64,000 bases of DNA from positions 1,922,001 through 1,986,000 of the forward strand of contig NZ_AP025460.1 in NCBI RefSeq assembly GCF_024347315.1. The letters are read 5' to 3'. Position numbers and translations under genes: made by a program. Source of the DNA: Vibrio atlanticus (GTDB lineage Bacteria > Pseudomonadota > Gammaproteobacteria > Enterobacterales > Vibrionaceae). Shown here piece after piece: positions 53,649-63,062 of the stretch (positions are counted from its first letter, which is position 1; each line of letters starts with the position of its first letter). The notes under the pieces were generated by a model, which made no database searches, had not been told where the DNA came from, and saw only the letters and a list, made by a program, of their open reading frames with translations.

Positions 53649-53998
53649 TTCTGTATCCCCTAGTATTTCAAATAGTTACCAGAGAATACGGACAAATTAA
53701 CTCACTGAATAATAAAGAGTTTGCATAGGGACATAACAAACAAAAATAGAAAGTTAGATGTTGTTACCCTCCGCCTTTTCTGTGTTTCAAAAAAGGCGGA
53801 AAATATCAATGAAGGGGGAGATTTGAACGGGGGTTGGCAGTATATTATCACGAGCTTCTGGCCAAGTTATTTCGCTCGCTAAACAACACATAAAAAAGGC
53901 CTCGCACACGCGAGGCCTTAGTTTTATCTACAGAGCAGCTTATTCGCAACCAATTATTCAATTAACCAATCAACCGCTCCAAACCCACTGAATAATAT
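53649..53998. other. intergenic with hairpins
   Basis: A 350-bp spacer. A 10-bp inverted repeat (TCCGCCTTTT at 53770-53779, AAAAGGCGGA at 53791-53800) has no T-run on either strand and is unexplained. A family terminator hairpin lies at 53895-53918. No gene was seen. Confidence 0.6.
53895..53920 (-). terminator. terminator hairpin, copy 3 of the family
   Basis: AAGGCCTCGC / GCGAGGCCTT, loop ACAC. The minus strand continues TTTTTTATG, so it serves the 112-residue protein gene. Confidence 0.9.
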
Positions 53999-54337
53999 TC
54001 AGTCCATTCGGGTAATGAAGGTTTGTTCGTCATCGACAAAAGCCACATAGTCGCCGTGATAAATAAACACTCGACCTCGCCCTTCAACGATACACGCAAG
54101 CTGTGGGTTCAAATCTTCGTCAAGATTTTCACTTTGATACGTGCCGGTATCGGTGATCACACCGCGGAGTTTAGGTAAAAATCCATAGCTGCGCTTGGCT
54201 TGATCAATCAGGCTCAATTCACTGGCGGTCGAGAAGTAAGATGGGATTGGACCTGCATCTTCGATAAACATAGTTTTCAGTTCTTCAAAAGCTGTAATCA
54301 CCAGCCAGTCGATGCCGTTAACGTGATGGATAAACAT
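53999..54337 (-). CDS. 112-residue protein, unrecognised
   Basis: A small soluble protein (MFIHHVNGIDWL start; FIYHGDYVAFVDDEQTF near the end). The segments LACIVEGRGRVFIYHGD suggest a small beta-rich fold. No motif or family is known to me. It has its own terminator and is divergent from the pterin genes. It looks like a real coding region by composition and position. Confidence 0.6.
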   Translation of the reverse strand: MFIHHVNGIDWLVITAFEELKTMFIEDAGPIPSYFSTASELSLIDQAKRSYGFLPKLRGVITDTGTYQSENLDEDLNPQLACIVEGRGRVFIYHGDYVAFVDDEQTFITRMD

Positions 54338-54506
54338 TGTTTATAAATACCTAGATTCTCGATAATTCTGATGCGGGGATTCTATCACTATCAGAGGCGA
54401 TTTGCGGCAGAACCCTATTTTCTTTTATCTTCCTGTTTTTAATAGGATGCATGGCTGATCTTCATCGCGAATTGGACGTATAGGCTCCTTAAAAGGAAGG
54501 ATAACT

Positions 54507-55004
54507 ATGGCCTACGTCTACGTCAGCATCGGAAGCAACATTAACCGCGAACACCACGTCACAGAATCTCTCAAAGCATTGAATGACCGCTTTGCACCGC
54601 TGCACATTTCTAATTTCTACGATTGCGAGCCTGTCGGTTTCGAAGGGGATAACTTCCTAAACCTTGTCGTTGGGTTTCAATGTAACCTCCCTGTCGCAGA
54701 GTTGGTTCAGGTTCTACATCAAATCGAAGCAGAGAATGATCGCAAGCGTCAGACCAAAGCCTATGCTTCACGCACGATGGATATCGACATCCTTCTTTAT
54801 GGTAATCAAGTGGGCGTTATCGATGGCGTAGAACTGCCTAGAGGTGAAATCACCGAGTACGCTTTTGTACTAAGACCGTTAGTCGATGTTGCCGCGCAAG
54901 AACGTCACCCCACTCTAGACATCTCATATCAACAGCTCTGGGAAAGCTTCGATCAGTTAAGTCAGAAAACCGAACCCATCCCGTTCGAGCTCAGTTTCAC
55001 TTAG
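54507..55004 (+). CDS. folK: hydroxymethyldihydropterin pyrophosphokinase
   Basis: A 165-residue HPPK. The start VYVSIGSNINRE and the signature RTMDIDILLYG (Mg/ATP site) are clear. The enzyme transfers pyrophosphate from ATP to 6-hydroxymethyl-7,8-dihydropterin in folate synthesis. This copy lies before a folX-folE-folM run rather than beside pcnB, so it may be a second copy tied to pterin metabolism. A strong ribosome site (AAAAGGAAGG) precedes it; folX starts 127 bp later. Confidence 0.88.
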   Translation: MAYVYVSIGSNINREHHVTESLKALNDRFAPLHISNFYDCEPVGFEGDNFLNLVVGFQCNLPVAELVQVLHQIEAENDRKRQTKAYASRTMDIDILLYGNQVGVIDGVELPRGEITEYAFVLRPLVDVAAQERHPTLDISYQQLWESFDQLSQKTEPIPFELSFT

Positions 55005-55131
55005 CCTTTCCATGACTGAAAAAAGAACGGCTGCAATAGGAACAACTGAACTTTTAATAACCTGAGATTTACTGATCTTTTCTTAAAACAAGCACGTAAC
55101 TGACTTCACTTTCTAAGGATTGGACACTGTT

Positions 55132-55509
55132 ATGAATCACAACGCCATTATCACCATTACAAACCTCAGACTAAGAACCTTCATCGGCTTCAACGAAGAA
55201 GAAAAGTCCAAGCAGCAAGACATTGTTATCAACGCAGAAATCCACTACCCCGCTAACAACCTTTGCCTCTCTGATGATGTGGACAACGCGCTTAACTACA
55301 AAAACATCTGCAAGAAGATCATTCAACATGTCGAATCCGGAAGGTTTCTGCTTTTGGAAAAGCTAACCAGTGACGTTCTCGGCATTTGTATCGACCATCC
55401 ATGGGTGAAATACGCTCAAGTGAGAATCGACAAGCCTCATGCGCTACGTTTTGCTGACTCTGTTTCGCTCACTCTGAGCTATGAAGCAGACAACGACAAT
55501 AATTCATAA
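55132..55509 (+). CDS. folX: dihydroneopterin triphosphate 2'-epimerase
   Basis: A 125-residue protein close to E. coli Fol[25 protein letters not shown], then [26 protein letters not shown] and [18 protein letters not shown]. It converts dihydroneopterin triphosphate to dihydromonapterin triphosphate. The ATG at 55132 gives the FolX-like N-terminus; a TTG four codons upstream is less likely. Next is folE, with a stop-to-start gap of 10 bp. Part of a tetrahydromonapterin unit. Confidence 0.92.
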   Translation: MNHNAIITITNLRLRTFIGFNEEEKSKQQDIVINAEIHYPANNLCLSDDVDNALNYKNICKKIIQHVESGRFLLLEKLTSDVLGICIDHPWVKYAQVRIDKPHALRFADSVSLTLSYEADNDNNS

Positions 55510-55519
55510 GGAGTGCGTC

Positions 55520-56158
55520 ATGCTGAACACAGAAGCCGAAAAAGTAAGAGAAGCTTTGCTCGCAAGAGGACTTGAAACTCCAATGACACCGAGCGAAATG
55601 AATCCCAACCAGAAGTACAACCGCATCAAAGGACTGTTGACGGAAGTGGTCAGTACGCTTGGACTGGATTTAACCGATGACAGCCTTGCTGAAACACCTC
55701 ATCGCATTGCAAAGATGTACGTCCATGAGATATTTTCAGGGCTCGATTACGATAACTTCCCGAAAATCAGTGTTATAGAAAACAAAATGTCGGTTGATGA
55801 AATGGTCAAGGTATCGGATATCGATTTAACGTCGACGTGCGAACACCACTTCATTACCATCGATGGTTTAGCGGAAGTGGCTTATATACCTGAAAACAAG
55901 ATTCTTGGGCTGTCTAAAATAAACCGTATCGTTCGATTCTTTGCTCAGCGTCCTCAGGTACAAGAACGCCTTACTCAGCAAATCCTAGTCGCGATACAGA
56001 CTCTAGTAGAGACAGAAAACGTGGCCGTGACGATTAAAGCCACGCACTATTGCGTTAAATCCAGAGGCGTCATGGATGCAAACTCTGAAACCTCAACAAC
56101 CGCTCTCGGTGGTATTTTCAAAACTAACCCTCAAACCAGAGCTGAGTTTTTACGATGA
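55520..56158 (+). CDS. folE: GTP cyclohydrolase I
   Basis: A 212-residue enzyme that makes dihydroneopterin triphosphate from GTP. The zinc site CEHH ([12 protein letters not shown]) and the histidine and cysteine of [12 protein letters not shown] are present. The length fits type I. The ATG at 55520 has AAGGAG upstream; an earlier in-frame start overlaps folX and is unlikely. Its stop overlaps the folM start by 4 bp. It is probably a second copy beside a main folE elsewhere. Confidence 0.95.
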   Translation: MLNTEAEKVREALLARGLETPMTPSEMNPNQKYNRIKGLLTEVVSTLGLDLTDDSLAETPHRIAKMYVHEIFSGLDYDNFPKISVIENKMSVDEMVKVSDIDLTSTCEHHFITIDGLAEVAYIPENKILGLSKINRIVRFFAQRPQVQERLTQQILVAIQTLVETENVAVTIKATHYCVKSRGVMDANSETSTTALGGIFKTNPQTRAEFLR

Positions 56159-56871
56159 GTGAAACGATATTAATAACCGGCGTGGGAAAGCGACTCGGCT
56201 TCGCACTGGCGCAGCAACTTTTAGCGGATGGATTCAAAGTGGTTGGCACTTATCGCAACGACTATCCTCAATTGCAACTGTTGCGCGACAGTGGAGCCGA
56301 CTTGCAGCATGTAGACTTTTATCAGCAAAGTAGTCTAGAGAGTTTTCTTCACTATGTTGGTCAAGAATATAAGACACTCCGAGCCATCATACATAACGCT
56401 TCCGACTGGAAACCTGAGAACAAAAACAATCCTAGTGACAATGCGTCACACATCATGCACCAGATGATGACGATTCACGCTACCGTGCCTTATCTGTTCA
56501 ACTTAACACTCAAAGACCAATTGATGTCTGGCGATAAAACCTCAGACATCATCCACATCAGTGACTACGTTGCAGAAAAAGGCAGTAAAAAACACATCGC
56601 TTACGCGGCCAGTAAAGCGGCGCTCAACAACCTAACGCTATCGTTTTCAGCGATGCTGGCTCCCAAGGTCAAAGTAAATACCCTCTCTCCAGCCATGATT
56701 AAGTTTAATGAGCATGACGATGAGGCATACAAGACCAAAGCGCTGCAGAAAGCTCTGATTCCCACAGAAGCGGGCTTTGAGGAAATAATAGATGGCATCA
56801 AGTTTGTGTTGGCCAGTCACTACATGACAGGAAGAACTTTGCACCTTGATGGCGGCAGACATTTGAAGTAA
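56155..56871 (+). CDS. folM: dihydromonapterin reductase
   Basis: A 238-residue short-chain dehydrogenase. The NADP loop is [18 protein letters not shown] (TGxxxRLG, the FolM/PTR1-type form with arginine), followed by [11 protein letters not shown] with catalytic Tyr/Lys. It reduces dihydromonapterin to tetrahydromonapterin, the cofactor used by phenylalanine hydroxylase in Pseudomonas and similar bacteria. It is coupled to folE by a 4-bp overlap. No phhA gene is in the window. Confidence 0.93.
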   Translation: MSETILITGVGKRLGFALAQQLLADGFKVVGTYRNDYPQLQLLRDSGADLQHVDFYQQSSLESFLHYVGQEYKTLRAIIHNASDWKPENKNNPSDNASHIMHQMMTIHATVPYLFNLTLKDQLMSGDKTSDIIHISDYVAEKGSKKHIAYAASKAALNNLTLSFSAMLAPKVKVNTLSPAMIKFNEHDDEAYKTKALQKALIPTEAGFEEIIDGIKFVLASHYMTGRTLHLDGGRHLK

Positions 56872-56959
56872 TGCGCTTACATTGTCTGCTACCTAAAACT
56901 GCTGCTATATAGCGAATGCGGTTAACTAGAAACCGTTATAAGCTAGAAACTGCTATGAC

Positions 56960-57316
56960 CTAGAAACTAGTATAATACTGAGGAAGGCGAGTCTCTTCAT
57001 CCCAGCCTAACAACTCAATATTGATCAATGACTTGCGCTTCTCATTACACAGTGAAGCGAGATTGATGATAGGGAGCTGGCTACGAAACTGCGCGGTGAG
57101 GATGACCTTTTTATTTTCACTCAGGCAGTCTCGGCATTGCACCACAATCGCTTCAGTATCTAGCTGGTGTGCGTTCTCGATAATCTTAATAACAGCGTTC
57201 TCTTGATAGCACTCTATCAGCCAAGATACGGCAGCCACTTCTGAGCTGGTAAGCACGATGACATCTTTTGTTGCCATAAGCTCGTGGAGTTCAAGCTCTT
57301 TTAGTTCAGTTTCCAT
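56960..57316 (-). CDS. 118-residue protein, unrecognised
   Basis: A soluble protein beginning METELKELELHELMATKDVIVLTSS. The start at 57316 has TGAGAG upstream; one 12 bp earlier is possible. The sequence alternates helices and strands (IVVQCRDC, KVILTAQFRSQLPIINLA) like a small alpha/beta fold. No known family. It follows the patatin gene on the same strand (27-bp gap), so they may be co-transcribed. Confidence 0.6.
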   Translation of the reverse strand: METELKELELHELMATKDVIVLTSSEVAAVSWLIECYQENAVIKIIENAHQLDTEAIVVQCRDCLSENKKVILTAQFRSQLPIINLASLCNEKRKSLINIELLGWDEETRLPQYYTSF

Positions 57317-57343
57317 AAATACTCTCATTCAGCAGCAAATACA

Positions 57344-58216
57344 TTAAAGTCGATTGCCCAGTTTAGCCTGTGCCAAATGGTAGCCTCTGTCTATCATCTC
57401 TTGTGAACGATCAAACTCTAAGGTGCCACAAGCATTGCGTGGGATCTCAAGCGTAATATCGGCGGGATAAGCGGCCAATTTTTGGCGAGCAATGGTCGAT
57501 TGCATCGCATCAAACGCTTGGTTGGCAATGTCGTAGGCTGCAAAGTTAAAGCTCATTTTACTTTTTACACTGCTACCGAGATTATCGATAAAGTGAACAA
57601 CCTTCTCATGCAAATTGCTCTCTTTGGTAGGTAGGGAAACCGGTATCACTTCCTGTTGAAGCATCTCAGGTTCACCACCTAAGTTCACAGCCAGAGTAAA
57701 GTCTGTCTTATCACTAAAGGTAGGCGCAATCGGTACGGGATTGAGCACTCCGCCATCAATCAGCACTTCGCCATTAATCACATGAGGCGTGAAGAACAGT
57801 GGTAAAGAGATAGAGGCGCGAATGGCGTCAAACAGAGAACCGGATTGCAGCCAAACCTCTTTTTCATCGGCGACGTTAGCGGCAACCGCGGTATAAGGGA
57901 TAGGCAGATCTTCAATTGAAATCTCACCGATCAATCCACGCAGTGTGTCGATGATCTTGTCCCCTTTGAAGATACCACTCGATTGCCATGAAAAATCCAA
58001 CATCATCGCCATATCCGATTGGTCGATACTGGTGACCCACTCTTCAAATTCATCCAACTTACCCGCCGCATAGACACCACCGATAAGTGCGCCAATTGAA
58101 CAACCAGAGATAGATTTTATCTGATAGCCATGCTCAATTAACCAACGGATTATTCCAACGTGAACCAAGCCTCTTGCGCCACCACTGCCAAGTACCAATG
58201 AGACCGTTTTTTCCAT
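57344..58216 (-). CDS. patatin-like phospholipase (RssA-like)
   Basis: A 290-residue hydrolase of the patatin family. The oxyanion motif GSGGARG (near residue 10) and the nucleophile GCSIG lie in the first 45 residues, and the catalytic aspartate is in DGGVLNPVP near residue 155. The start at 58216 has AAAGG at 9 bp; an ATG three codons upstream lies too close to that site. Such proteins cleave acyl chains from phospholipids; E. coli RssA is the nearest relative I know. The target is unknown. Confidence 0.88.
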   Translation of the reverse strand: MEKTVSLVLGSGGARGLVHVGIIRWLIEHGYQIKSISGCSIGALIGGVYAAGKLDEFEEWVTSIDQSDMAMMLDFSWQSSGIFKGDKIIDTLRGLIGEISIEDLPIPYTAVAANVADEKEVWLQSGSLFDAIRASISLPLFFTPHVINGEVLIDGGVLNPVPIAPTFSDKTDFTLAVNLGGEPEMLQQEVIPVSLPTKESNLHEKVVHFIDNLGSSVKSKMSFNFAAYDIANQAFDAMQSTIARQKLAAYPADITLEIPRNACGTLEFDRSQEMIDRGYHLAQAKLGNRL

Positions 58217-58550
58217 CGTACTCATCCTTTAATTCATTAGCTCTTCAAAGCTTTGGGCAAAAATTATATCACTTCGTGTCAGTGTAAGCTGTGTAATGCT
58301 TTGAAAACTGCACCACCTGCGTGCCTAAATGTGTCTCGGATTGAGATCGGGCAGCTTAAGTTGATTGCTGAAACTCATAGACTTTAGACTACCGAACTAA
58401 ACTAAAAGTGAGTCATTCCAGCAAGCCTAAGCGCGACTAGGAATCTGCTTTCCGTTAGCGCTTGATACAAAAAAGTCGCCCACTTGAAAGCGAGCGACCT
58501 CTTGTTGTTCATTGTGTTTTTGAGCTCATTCTGTAAGTGAGAACAAAGAA
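58217..58550. other. intergenic between patatin gene and 184-residue protein gene
   Basis: About 330 bp. The part near 58472-58500 is a terminator for the upstream minus-strand gene; the rest holds the patatin promoter. No small gene was seen. Confidence 0.5.
58471..58500 (-). terminator. intrinsic terminator of the 184-residue protein gene
   Basis: GTCGC / GCGAC outer stem with a broken inner stem; the minus strand continues TTTTTTG. Confidence 0.65.
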
Positions 58551-59105
58551 TTACAACACGCGTAAGCACTCTTCTGGCGACAAGCTCAAGAGCGTATTGG
58601 CGAAGTTGATCTTCTCATCGCGCCATCTCAATGCTGCCTCTCGACCTTCTTGTGAGTGTCGGTCGGCCTCAAAATAGCTTTTTCTTGGAAGCCCGTCTGC
58701 TGGCGTCATCACCATAGACTGTTCATTCAAGCGAAGCGTAAACAAGAACTGACCACGTTGTCCGGTTTGCGCTGCTGGGTGATGCAATGTGGTATCACAG
58801 CAATAGCGCCTATCACGCAGTGCGCGGCATGTGTACTCAAAAGCATCTTGAGCACCACGTCCAGGGAACGCGGTATAAACACTGATGCCATCACGTTGCA
58901 AAGACTGCTCACCCGCCGCGAGTTGCACCGCATGTTGGATCATCCTAAAGCCCAGAACCACGCCACCAATGCTGTTCAATCCACTGTATTGAATTGCGCC
59001 TTCTAAGCTCAGATGAAGTTTGTCTTCCCCTTCATAGAGAAAGAGATCAGGCGATGCCCAATCGCTCTTTGGAATAAGCAGTTGAGTAATATCCGAGTGT
59101 TCCAT
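58551..59105 (-). CDS. 184-residue protein, unrecognised
   Basis: A soluble protein starting MEHSDITQLLIPKSDWAS. The ATG at 59105 has GGAG 7 bp upstream; in-frame codons farther out are not preferred. The centre has GLNSIGGVVLGFRMIQHAVQLA and GISVYTAFPGRGAQDAFEYTCRA; the end is rich in charged residues. It looks conserved and structured, but I know no family for it. It is divergent from the DUF3360 permease gene. Confidence 0.65.
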   Translation of the reverse strand: MEHSDITQLLIPKSDWASPDLFLYEGEDKLHLSLEGAIQYSGLNSIGGVVLGFRMIQHAVQLAAGEQSLQRDGISVYTAFPGRGAQDAFEYTCRALRDRRYCCDTTLHHPAAQTGQRGQFLFTLRLNEQSMVMTPADGLPRKSYFEADRHSQEGREAALRWRDEKINFANTLLSLSPEECLRVL

Positions 59106-59517
59106 GTTGGTCTCCGCAACAATGAGTGTGTTTGAGCCCACAAGGTAACGTAATGAGAATTATTATCAATAGTTTTTAACCAAAAACGTTACCCCAGAAA
59201 CCACTCATCGATGGATGCTATCTGATGCTTTAACGCCAAGCATTTCTTGTTAGATATTCATTTATTACCAATAAAGCTCATCGCCTACAAATAAACAGAC
59301 ACATACTATCTACAGGGTCTAATACTAGTCGTCCGACTCTACGACTAATGTCTAACCGACTGAGTCTATTTGTTTTTTTTGGTTTGGTATAAGGTACTAA
59401 CAACTAAATGTTAATGAATTTTTAATGATAAGTTGACGCATTGTTTTCACTTCATGCCGTGAGTCAACAACGTTTGTTGGAATAACACACCTCAGAGTGT
59501 GAACGAAAGGAATCAAA
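59106..59517. other. intergenic, leader of the DUF3360 permease gene
   Basis: About 410 bp holding divergent promoters. A hairpin TAGTCG / CGACTA (59325-59347) lies near the centre, followed by an AT-rich tract with T8. The DUF3360 gene seems to have a long 5' leader. No small gene was seen. Confidence 0.45.
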
Positions 59518-61026
59518 ATGAGCACTACTTTAGAGTCCGCACATATACAAACAGAGAAGCCTCAAGTCCATGAGGATGAACTCACCTATGAACAACAACA
59601 CAAACCAAGCTCGGAATTTGATTCCCGAGAACAGTATTTAGAGCACGAGTTACAAATCATGGCGCCTAAACGTTGGCGTCCCAATTTGCCGTTTAAAGAT
59701 TATCGATTTGAAATAGAAGACACCATCCCAGCGATGGCGGCGACCATTGGCAAGATTGTTATGGTGGGTGCCATTGCAGCCACCTTTGCCGGGGCGCTAG
59801 GGCTAAATGAAGGCTTTATTTTAGAAAACGTTCGTTATGAACTGCTCATCGCCTCTGTTTTCATCATTCTTTTCTCTGGCTTTCTATTGCCGACCGCGAA
59901 CCTTGCAGGTACACACGGCCCACTCATTCCATTAATTCCGATTGTGGTTGCAGCTGGCGGACACCCTATGGCGTTTGGCCTGTTAATTGGCGCTTTTGGT
60001 TTACTCTTAGCCATCAGTAAAGGTGGCAGCATGTTGGCCAACCTTACCAGTAAAGGCGTGTGTGGCGGTTTACTGCTCTACCTCGGCTTTGTTGGCACCG
60101 CCTCTCAAGTTAAGAAGCTGTTCGCTTGGGCTGACGGAATTGGCATGAGCCATATCGCTTTTGTCGTGATCTTCTGCACCATCATTTTGTACGCGTTATT
60201 GGAACATTTCCGTAAGCGTTGGTTAGCCGTCCCTCTTAGCTGCTTGCTGGGTGGTACGTTAGCGTTTGCCATGGGCGCGCCGTTTTCTTTTCAAACCGAG
60301 CCAGGTTTACCCAACATGAACCCTATGTATTGGTGGGGAGAAGATACAGGTTGGATGTTAGGTCTACCGACGATTGAACACTTCATGGTGGTATTGCCGT
60401 TTGCGATTTTAGCCGTAGCGATGTGGTCACCAGATTTCTTAGGGCATCAAGTATTCCAGAAGATCAGCTACCCAGAACGTACCGAAAAAGTACACATGAA
60501 CATTGACGATACCATGACCACAGCTTCAATTCGCCAAACGTTCGGTTCTCTGCTCGGTGGTACTAACTTTACGTCTTCATGGGGTACTTATATCGTACCG
60601 GCGGCGATTGCTAAACGCCCTATTCCTGCTGGTGCATTGCTTACAGCTCTGTTCTGTATCATCGCCGCAGTTTGGGGTTACCCGATGGATTTAGCTATCT
60701 GGCAACCGGTACTGTGTGTCGCGCTGATTGTTGGAGTATTTGTGCCATTGCTAGAAGCTGGAATGGAAATGACGCGTGAAGGGAAAACCACCCAGTCGGC
60801 CGCGATTGTTGTGTTTTCTTCAGCACTGGTTAACCCTGCATTTGGTTGGGCTCTCACCATGCTGTTAGATAACTTAGGCTTAGTCGGTTGTAAAGAACGT
60901 AGTAGTGAGCTTAGTAAAATGAGCCGTTGGGTGTTGCCTGGAACGATGTTTATTGTGCTAACTGGTGTGATGGCGTTGGTTGGCCTTCTACCGGGGATTC
61001 CGGCGATTATCCCGAGTTTTCGTTAA
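59518..61026 (+). CDS. DUF3360 family permease
   Basis: A 502-residue inner-membrane protein with about twelve helices after an acidic N-terminal region of about 60 residues (HELQIMAPKRWRPNLPFKDYRFE). I recall DUF3360 as a Vibrio-type family distantly related to SulP/NCS2 permeases; motifs such as TANLAGTHGPLIPLIPIVVAAGG and GGTNFTSSWGTYIVPA fit. The substrate is unknown. AAAGGAATCAAA precedes the ATG. A family hairpin terminator follows. Confidence 0.82.
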   Translation: MSTTLESAHIQTEKPQVHEDELTYEQQHKPSSEFDSREQYLEHELQIMAPKRWRPNLPFKDYRFEIEDTIPAMAATIGKIVMVGAIAATFAGALGLNEGFILENVRYELLIASVFIILFSGFLLPTANLAGTHGPLIPLIPIVVAAGGHPMAFGLLIGAFGLLLAISKGGSMLANLTSKGVCGGLLLYLGFVGTASQVKKLFAWADGIGMSHIAFVVIFCTIILYALLEHFRKRWLAVPLSCLLGGTLAFAMGAPFSFQTEPGLPNMNPMYWWGEDTGWMLGLPTIEHFMVVLPFAILAVAMWSPDFLGHQVFQKISYPERTEKVHMNIDDTMTTASIRQTFGSLLGGTNFTSSWGTYIVPAAIAKRPIPAGALLTALFCIIAAVWGYPMDLAIWQPVLCVALIVGVFVPLLEAGMEMTREGKTTQSAAIVVFSSALVNPAFGWALTMLLDNLGLVGCKERSSELSKMSRWVLPGTMFIVLTGVMALVGLLPGIPAIIPSFR

Positions 61027-61061
61027 GCTCGATTAATATTGAGTTTTAGTCGGAACACAAA

Positions 61062-61092
61062 AAGGCCTCGCACACGCGAGGCCTTGTTTTAT
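61062..61092. terminator. terminator hairpin, copy 4 of the family
   Basis: AAGGCCTCGC (61062-61071) / GCGAGGCCTT (61076-61085), loop ACAC, then GTTTTATC; the minus strand continues TTTTTGTG. It serves the permease and the convergent hydrolase genes. Confidence 0.9.
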
Positions 61093-61141
61093 CTAAGTAT
61101 CAACGAGCGAACAGCGAAGAAATTTACGATGGTAAACCAAA

Positions 61142-62068
61142 TCAACTAGAGAGCCATTCATCCAGTACTTTGATGAATTTAGGGTTGATGAGATAACCGA
61201 TGGAAGCGTGCGGATTGCTTTTTCCGTTTCGAATATTGAGGTTATAAACTGGGTAGATGTCTTTCATTCCGCCGGGTATCAGATCCAGTTTGAGCATATC
61301 TTTAAAGTCATTTCTAATTTTGCTGTCATGAGAGATAAAATCATCTTCTGCCGATATGTTTATCCATTGCTGAATGTTTAAAGGGTACTTCTTCTCATCT
61401 TTCAAGCGACTCCCTTTTAGCCTATCTTTTACGTTTTCATCTCCTAACGGCGACCCGAGCGTCAGCAATAAGTTGACCTTCTTGTCCGCACCATAGTCGT
61501 GTCTATACTCTCCGTAATGAGACAGCTTCCACAACACGTCATAACTGATCATCGACCCGAGACTGTGCGACACAATCATCACATCATCTTGATTATCGAG
61601 CGCTTCCTTCAGTTCAACCATTATCCTTTGCCTAACATCGCTGCCGAAATAGGTATCTTCATACCAATAATGTGCCATATCTGGCGCGACCTTGGTTATA
61701 AGTGTCTCAGCCACACCCAGCTTTCCAAATAGCGATGAAAAGGTATCTGCTAGCGCCTCTTTTAGAAAACCAATTTTAGATACCTTGTTATACGTTGTTT
61801 TATTGAATTGGCTTGTCTTGTACTTTTTGAGTTCAGACAGCGCTTGTTGTCGACTTGCAGGGTCTTCCGTTGGTTTCTCTAACAATGTGTTTGATAGTTC
61901 TCCGTAATAGACAAACCGTTTATCGACATCTTTAAAAGCTTGTAATGAACCTGAGTCTTCACAATCTCGCTGTAAGCCATGTTCTATAGCCTCGTACCAA
62001 AGTGCTTGAAGGGGAGCTTTATCGGGCTTTTGAGCGCGACCATGAATGAATATTATTTTCTTAGCCAT
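61142..62068 (-). CDS. cytosolic alpha/beta hydrolase
   Basis: A 308-residue hydrolase. It opens with MAKKIIFIHGRAQKP, whose HG is the oxyanion motif, and the nucleophile Ser169 is in VSHSLGS; a late region LLTLGSPLGDENV carries the usual GSP segment. Likely aspartate and histidine partners lie in the last third (NISAEDDFISHD; NPHASIGYL). The ATG at 62068 is preferred to an upstream TTG. It lies between hairpin copies 4 and 5 in the mosaic part of the window. The substrate is unknown. Confidence 0.8.
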   Translation of the reverse strand: MAKKIIFIHGRAQKPDKAPLQALWYEAIEHGLQRDCEDSGSLQAFKDVDKRFVYYGELSNTLLEKPTEDPASRQQALSELKKYKTSQFNKTTYNKVSKIGFLKEALADTFSSLFGKLGVAETLITKVAPDMAHYWYEDTYFGSDVRQRIMVELKEALDNQDDVMIVSHSLGSMISYDVLWKLSHYGEYRHDYGADKKVNLLLTLGSPLGDENVKDRLKGSRLKDEKKYPLNIQQWINISAEDDFISHDSKIRNDFKDMLKLDLIPGGMKDIYPVYNLNIRNGKSNPHASIGYLINPKFIKVLDEWLSS

Positions 62069-62292
62069 AGCAGCACGTCCTAAACACATAGTTAAAGTGA
62101 TTATCAGTAGAAAGTACCTACCAGATTCGGTCAACCCTTACTAAGAACAGCAGCGTTAATGACGTATCTAGAGGTGGTTGATAGATCATTTATATAACTA
62201 TGAGGCACAAGTTTAAGGACCATAAACGAGTGAAAAATACGATCATTACTCGCAAATTAGGAATGAATGTAGCTAGCAAAACCTCCAATTAA

Positions 62293-62510
62293 CAAAAGGT
62301 CCTGTACACGCAAGGCCTTTGTTATATCTTCTAAGGGTTACCACTATCCTTTGACAGCTATAGCGCCCTACCTTACTGACTTAACCGCTTTCATCAACGT
62401 TGTATTGAGCGGTTCTGGTTGATCTAGTATTGGGAAGTGGCTGAATCTTCGATGTAGTAAAGGCGGTAGTCCTTGATATGCTTCTTGTTTGCTTCTGTTA
62501 CAGTTAACGT
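62293..62510 (-). pseudogene. relic of an alpha/beta-hydrolase 3' end (copy B) with decayed hairpin
   Basis: The minus strand reads KDYRLYYIEDS and, after a single missing base, HFPILDQPEPLNTTLMKAV then KSVR and a stop. This is the same C-terminal tail as copies A and C but longer upstream. A diverged hairpin (AAAGG / CCTTT arms, about 62294-62320) follows the stop. It is frameshifted and has no start. Confidence 0.7.
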
Positions 62511-62575
62511 TAAATTTTTCTTGCTAAAAAGGTAGAAAAGTTTATAGTATTTTTTAGATGAAGTTGAGAATCGAT

Positions 62576-62833
62576 ATGTCATTACAGAAGAAGCAACCTA
62601 AAGTATCACTGAACATTAAAATCTCTTCAGACTTGGATGCTCGCCTTAAACTAGCGAGAAAAGCAGCGCGTGAACAAGGGCTAATGTTCAATGTATCTCA
62701 AGAAGTTGAAAAGTTTCTTGAGAAGGAAATAAAGAAAGTGGAACGCCAGCTATCAATCGATGAAGCGATTAAGAATAATCTCGAGGAACTTGGTGGGCTT
62801 AATATAGATAAAATAATGAAATCAATGGATTAA
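62576..62833 (+). CDS. 85-residue RHH-like protein
   Basis: A small charged protein starting MSLQKKQPKVSLNIKISSDLDARLK. A beta-strand (KVSLNIKIS) followed by two helices resembles a ribbon-helix-helix DNA-binding domain, and the rest is a coiled-coil helix (FLEKEIKKVERQL) plus an acidic tail. The start at 62576 has TTGAGAA upstream; one six codons earlier lacks a site. It could be an antitoxin or small regulator. Its next neighbour is a 40-residue membrane peptide. Confidence 0.65.
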   Translation: MSLQKKQPKVSLNIKISSDLDARLKLARKAAREQGLMFNVSQEVEKFLEKEIKKVERQLSIDEAIKNNLEELGGLNIDKIMKSMD

Positions 62834-62898
62834 TCATAATACCGACATGTATTGATTCACTTTTGAATGACGAACGATAACTAATTTTGGAGATAATT

Positions 62899-63021
62899 AT
62901 GGGCACAATAATTGGACTGTTAATTTTGGCTGGTATCAGTGTATTCCTAAAGCGCCAAACGGGACTTCATTTGCATGAGTGGATTGCAAAGAAATATAAA
63001 GACTCTCAAGACAAAAAGTAA
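62899..63021 (+). CDS. 40-residue small membrane peptide
   Basis: A short ORF with a hydrophobic N-terminus (MGTIIGLLILAGISVFL) and a polar tail (KKYKDSQDKK). A strong ribosome site TTGGAGATAATT lies before the ATG, 65 bp after the RHH-like gene, and a perfect 12-bp-stem terminator follows. It may be a toxin-like membrane peptide or a small regulator of the region; there is no family match. Confidence 0.6.
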   Translation: MGTIIGLLILAGISVFLKRQTGLHLHEWIAKKYKDSQDKK

Positions 63022-63062
63022 TGGACTCTATCAGATTGACAGGCTCCATCGATTTAACTTAA

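Noticed and set aside
53770..53800. Hairpin as an intrinsic terminator
   Set aside because: Neither strand has a T-run after the stem.
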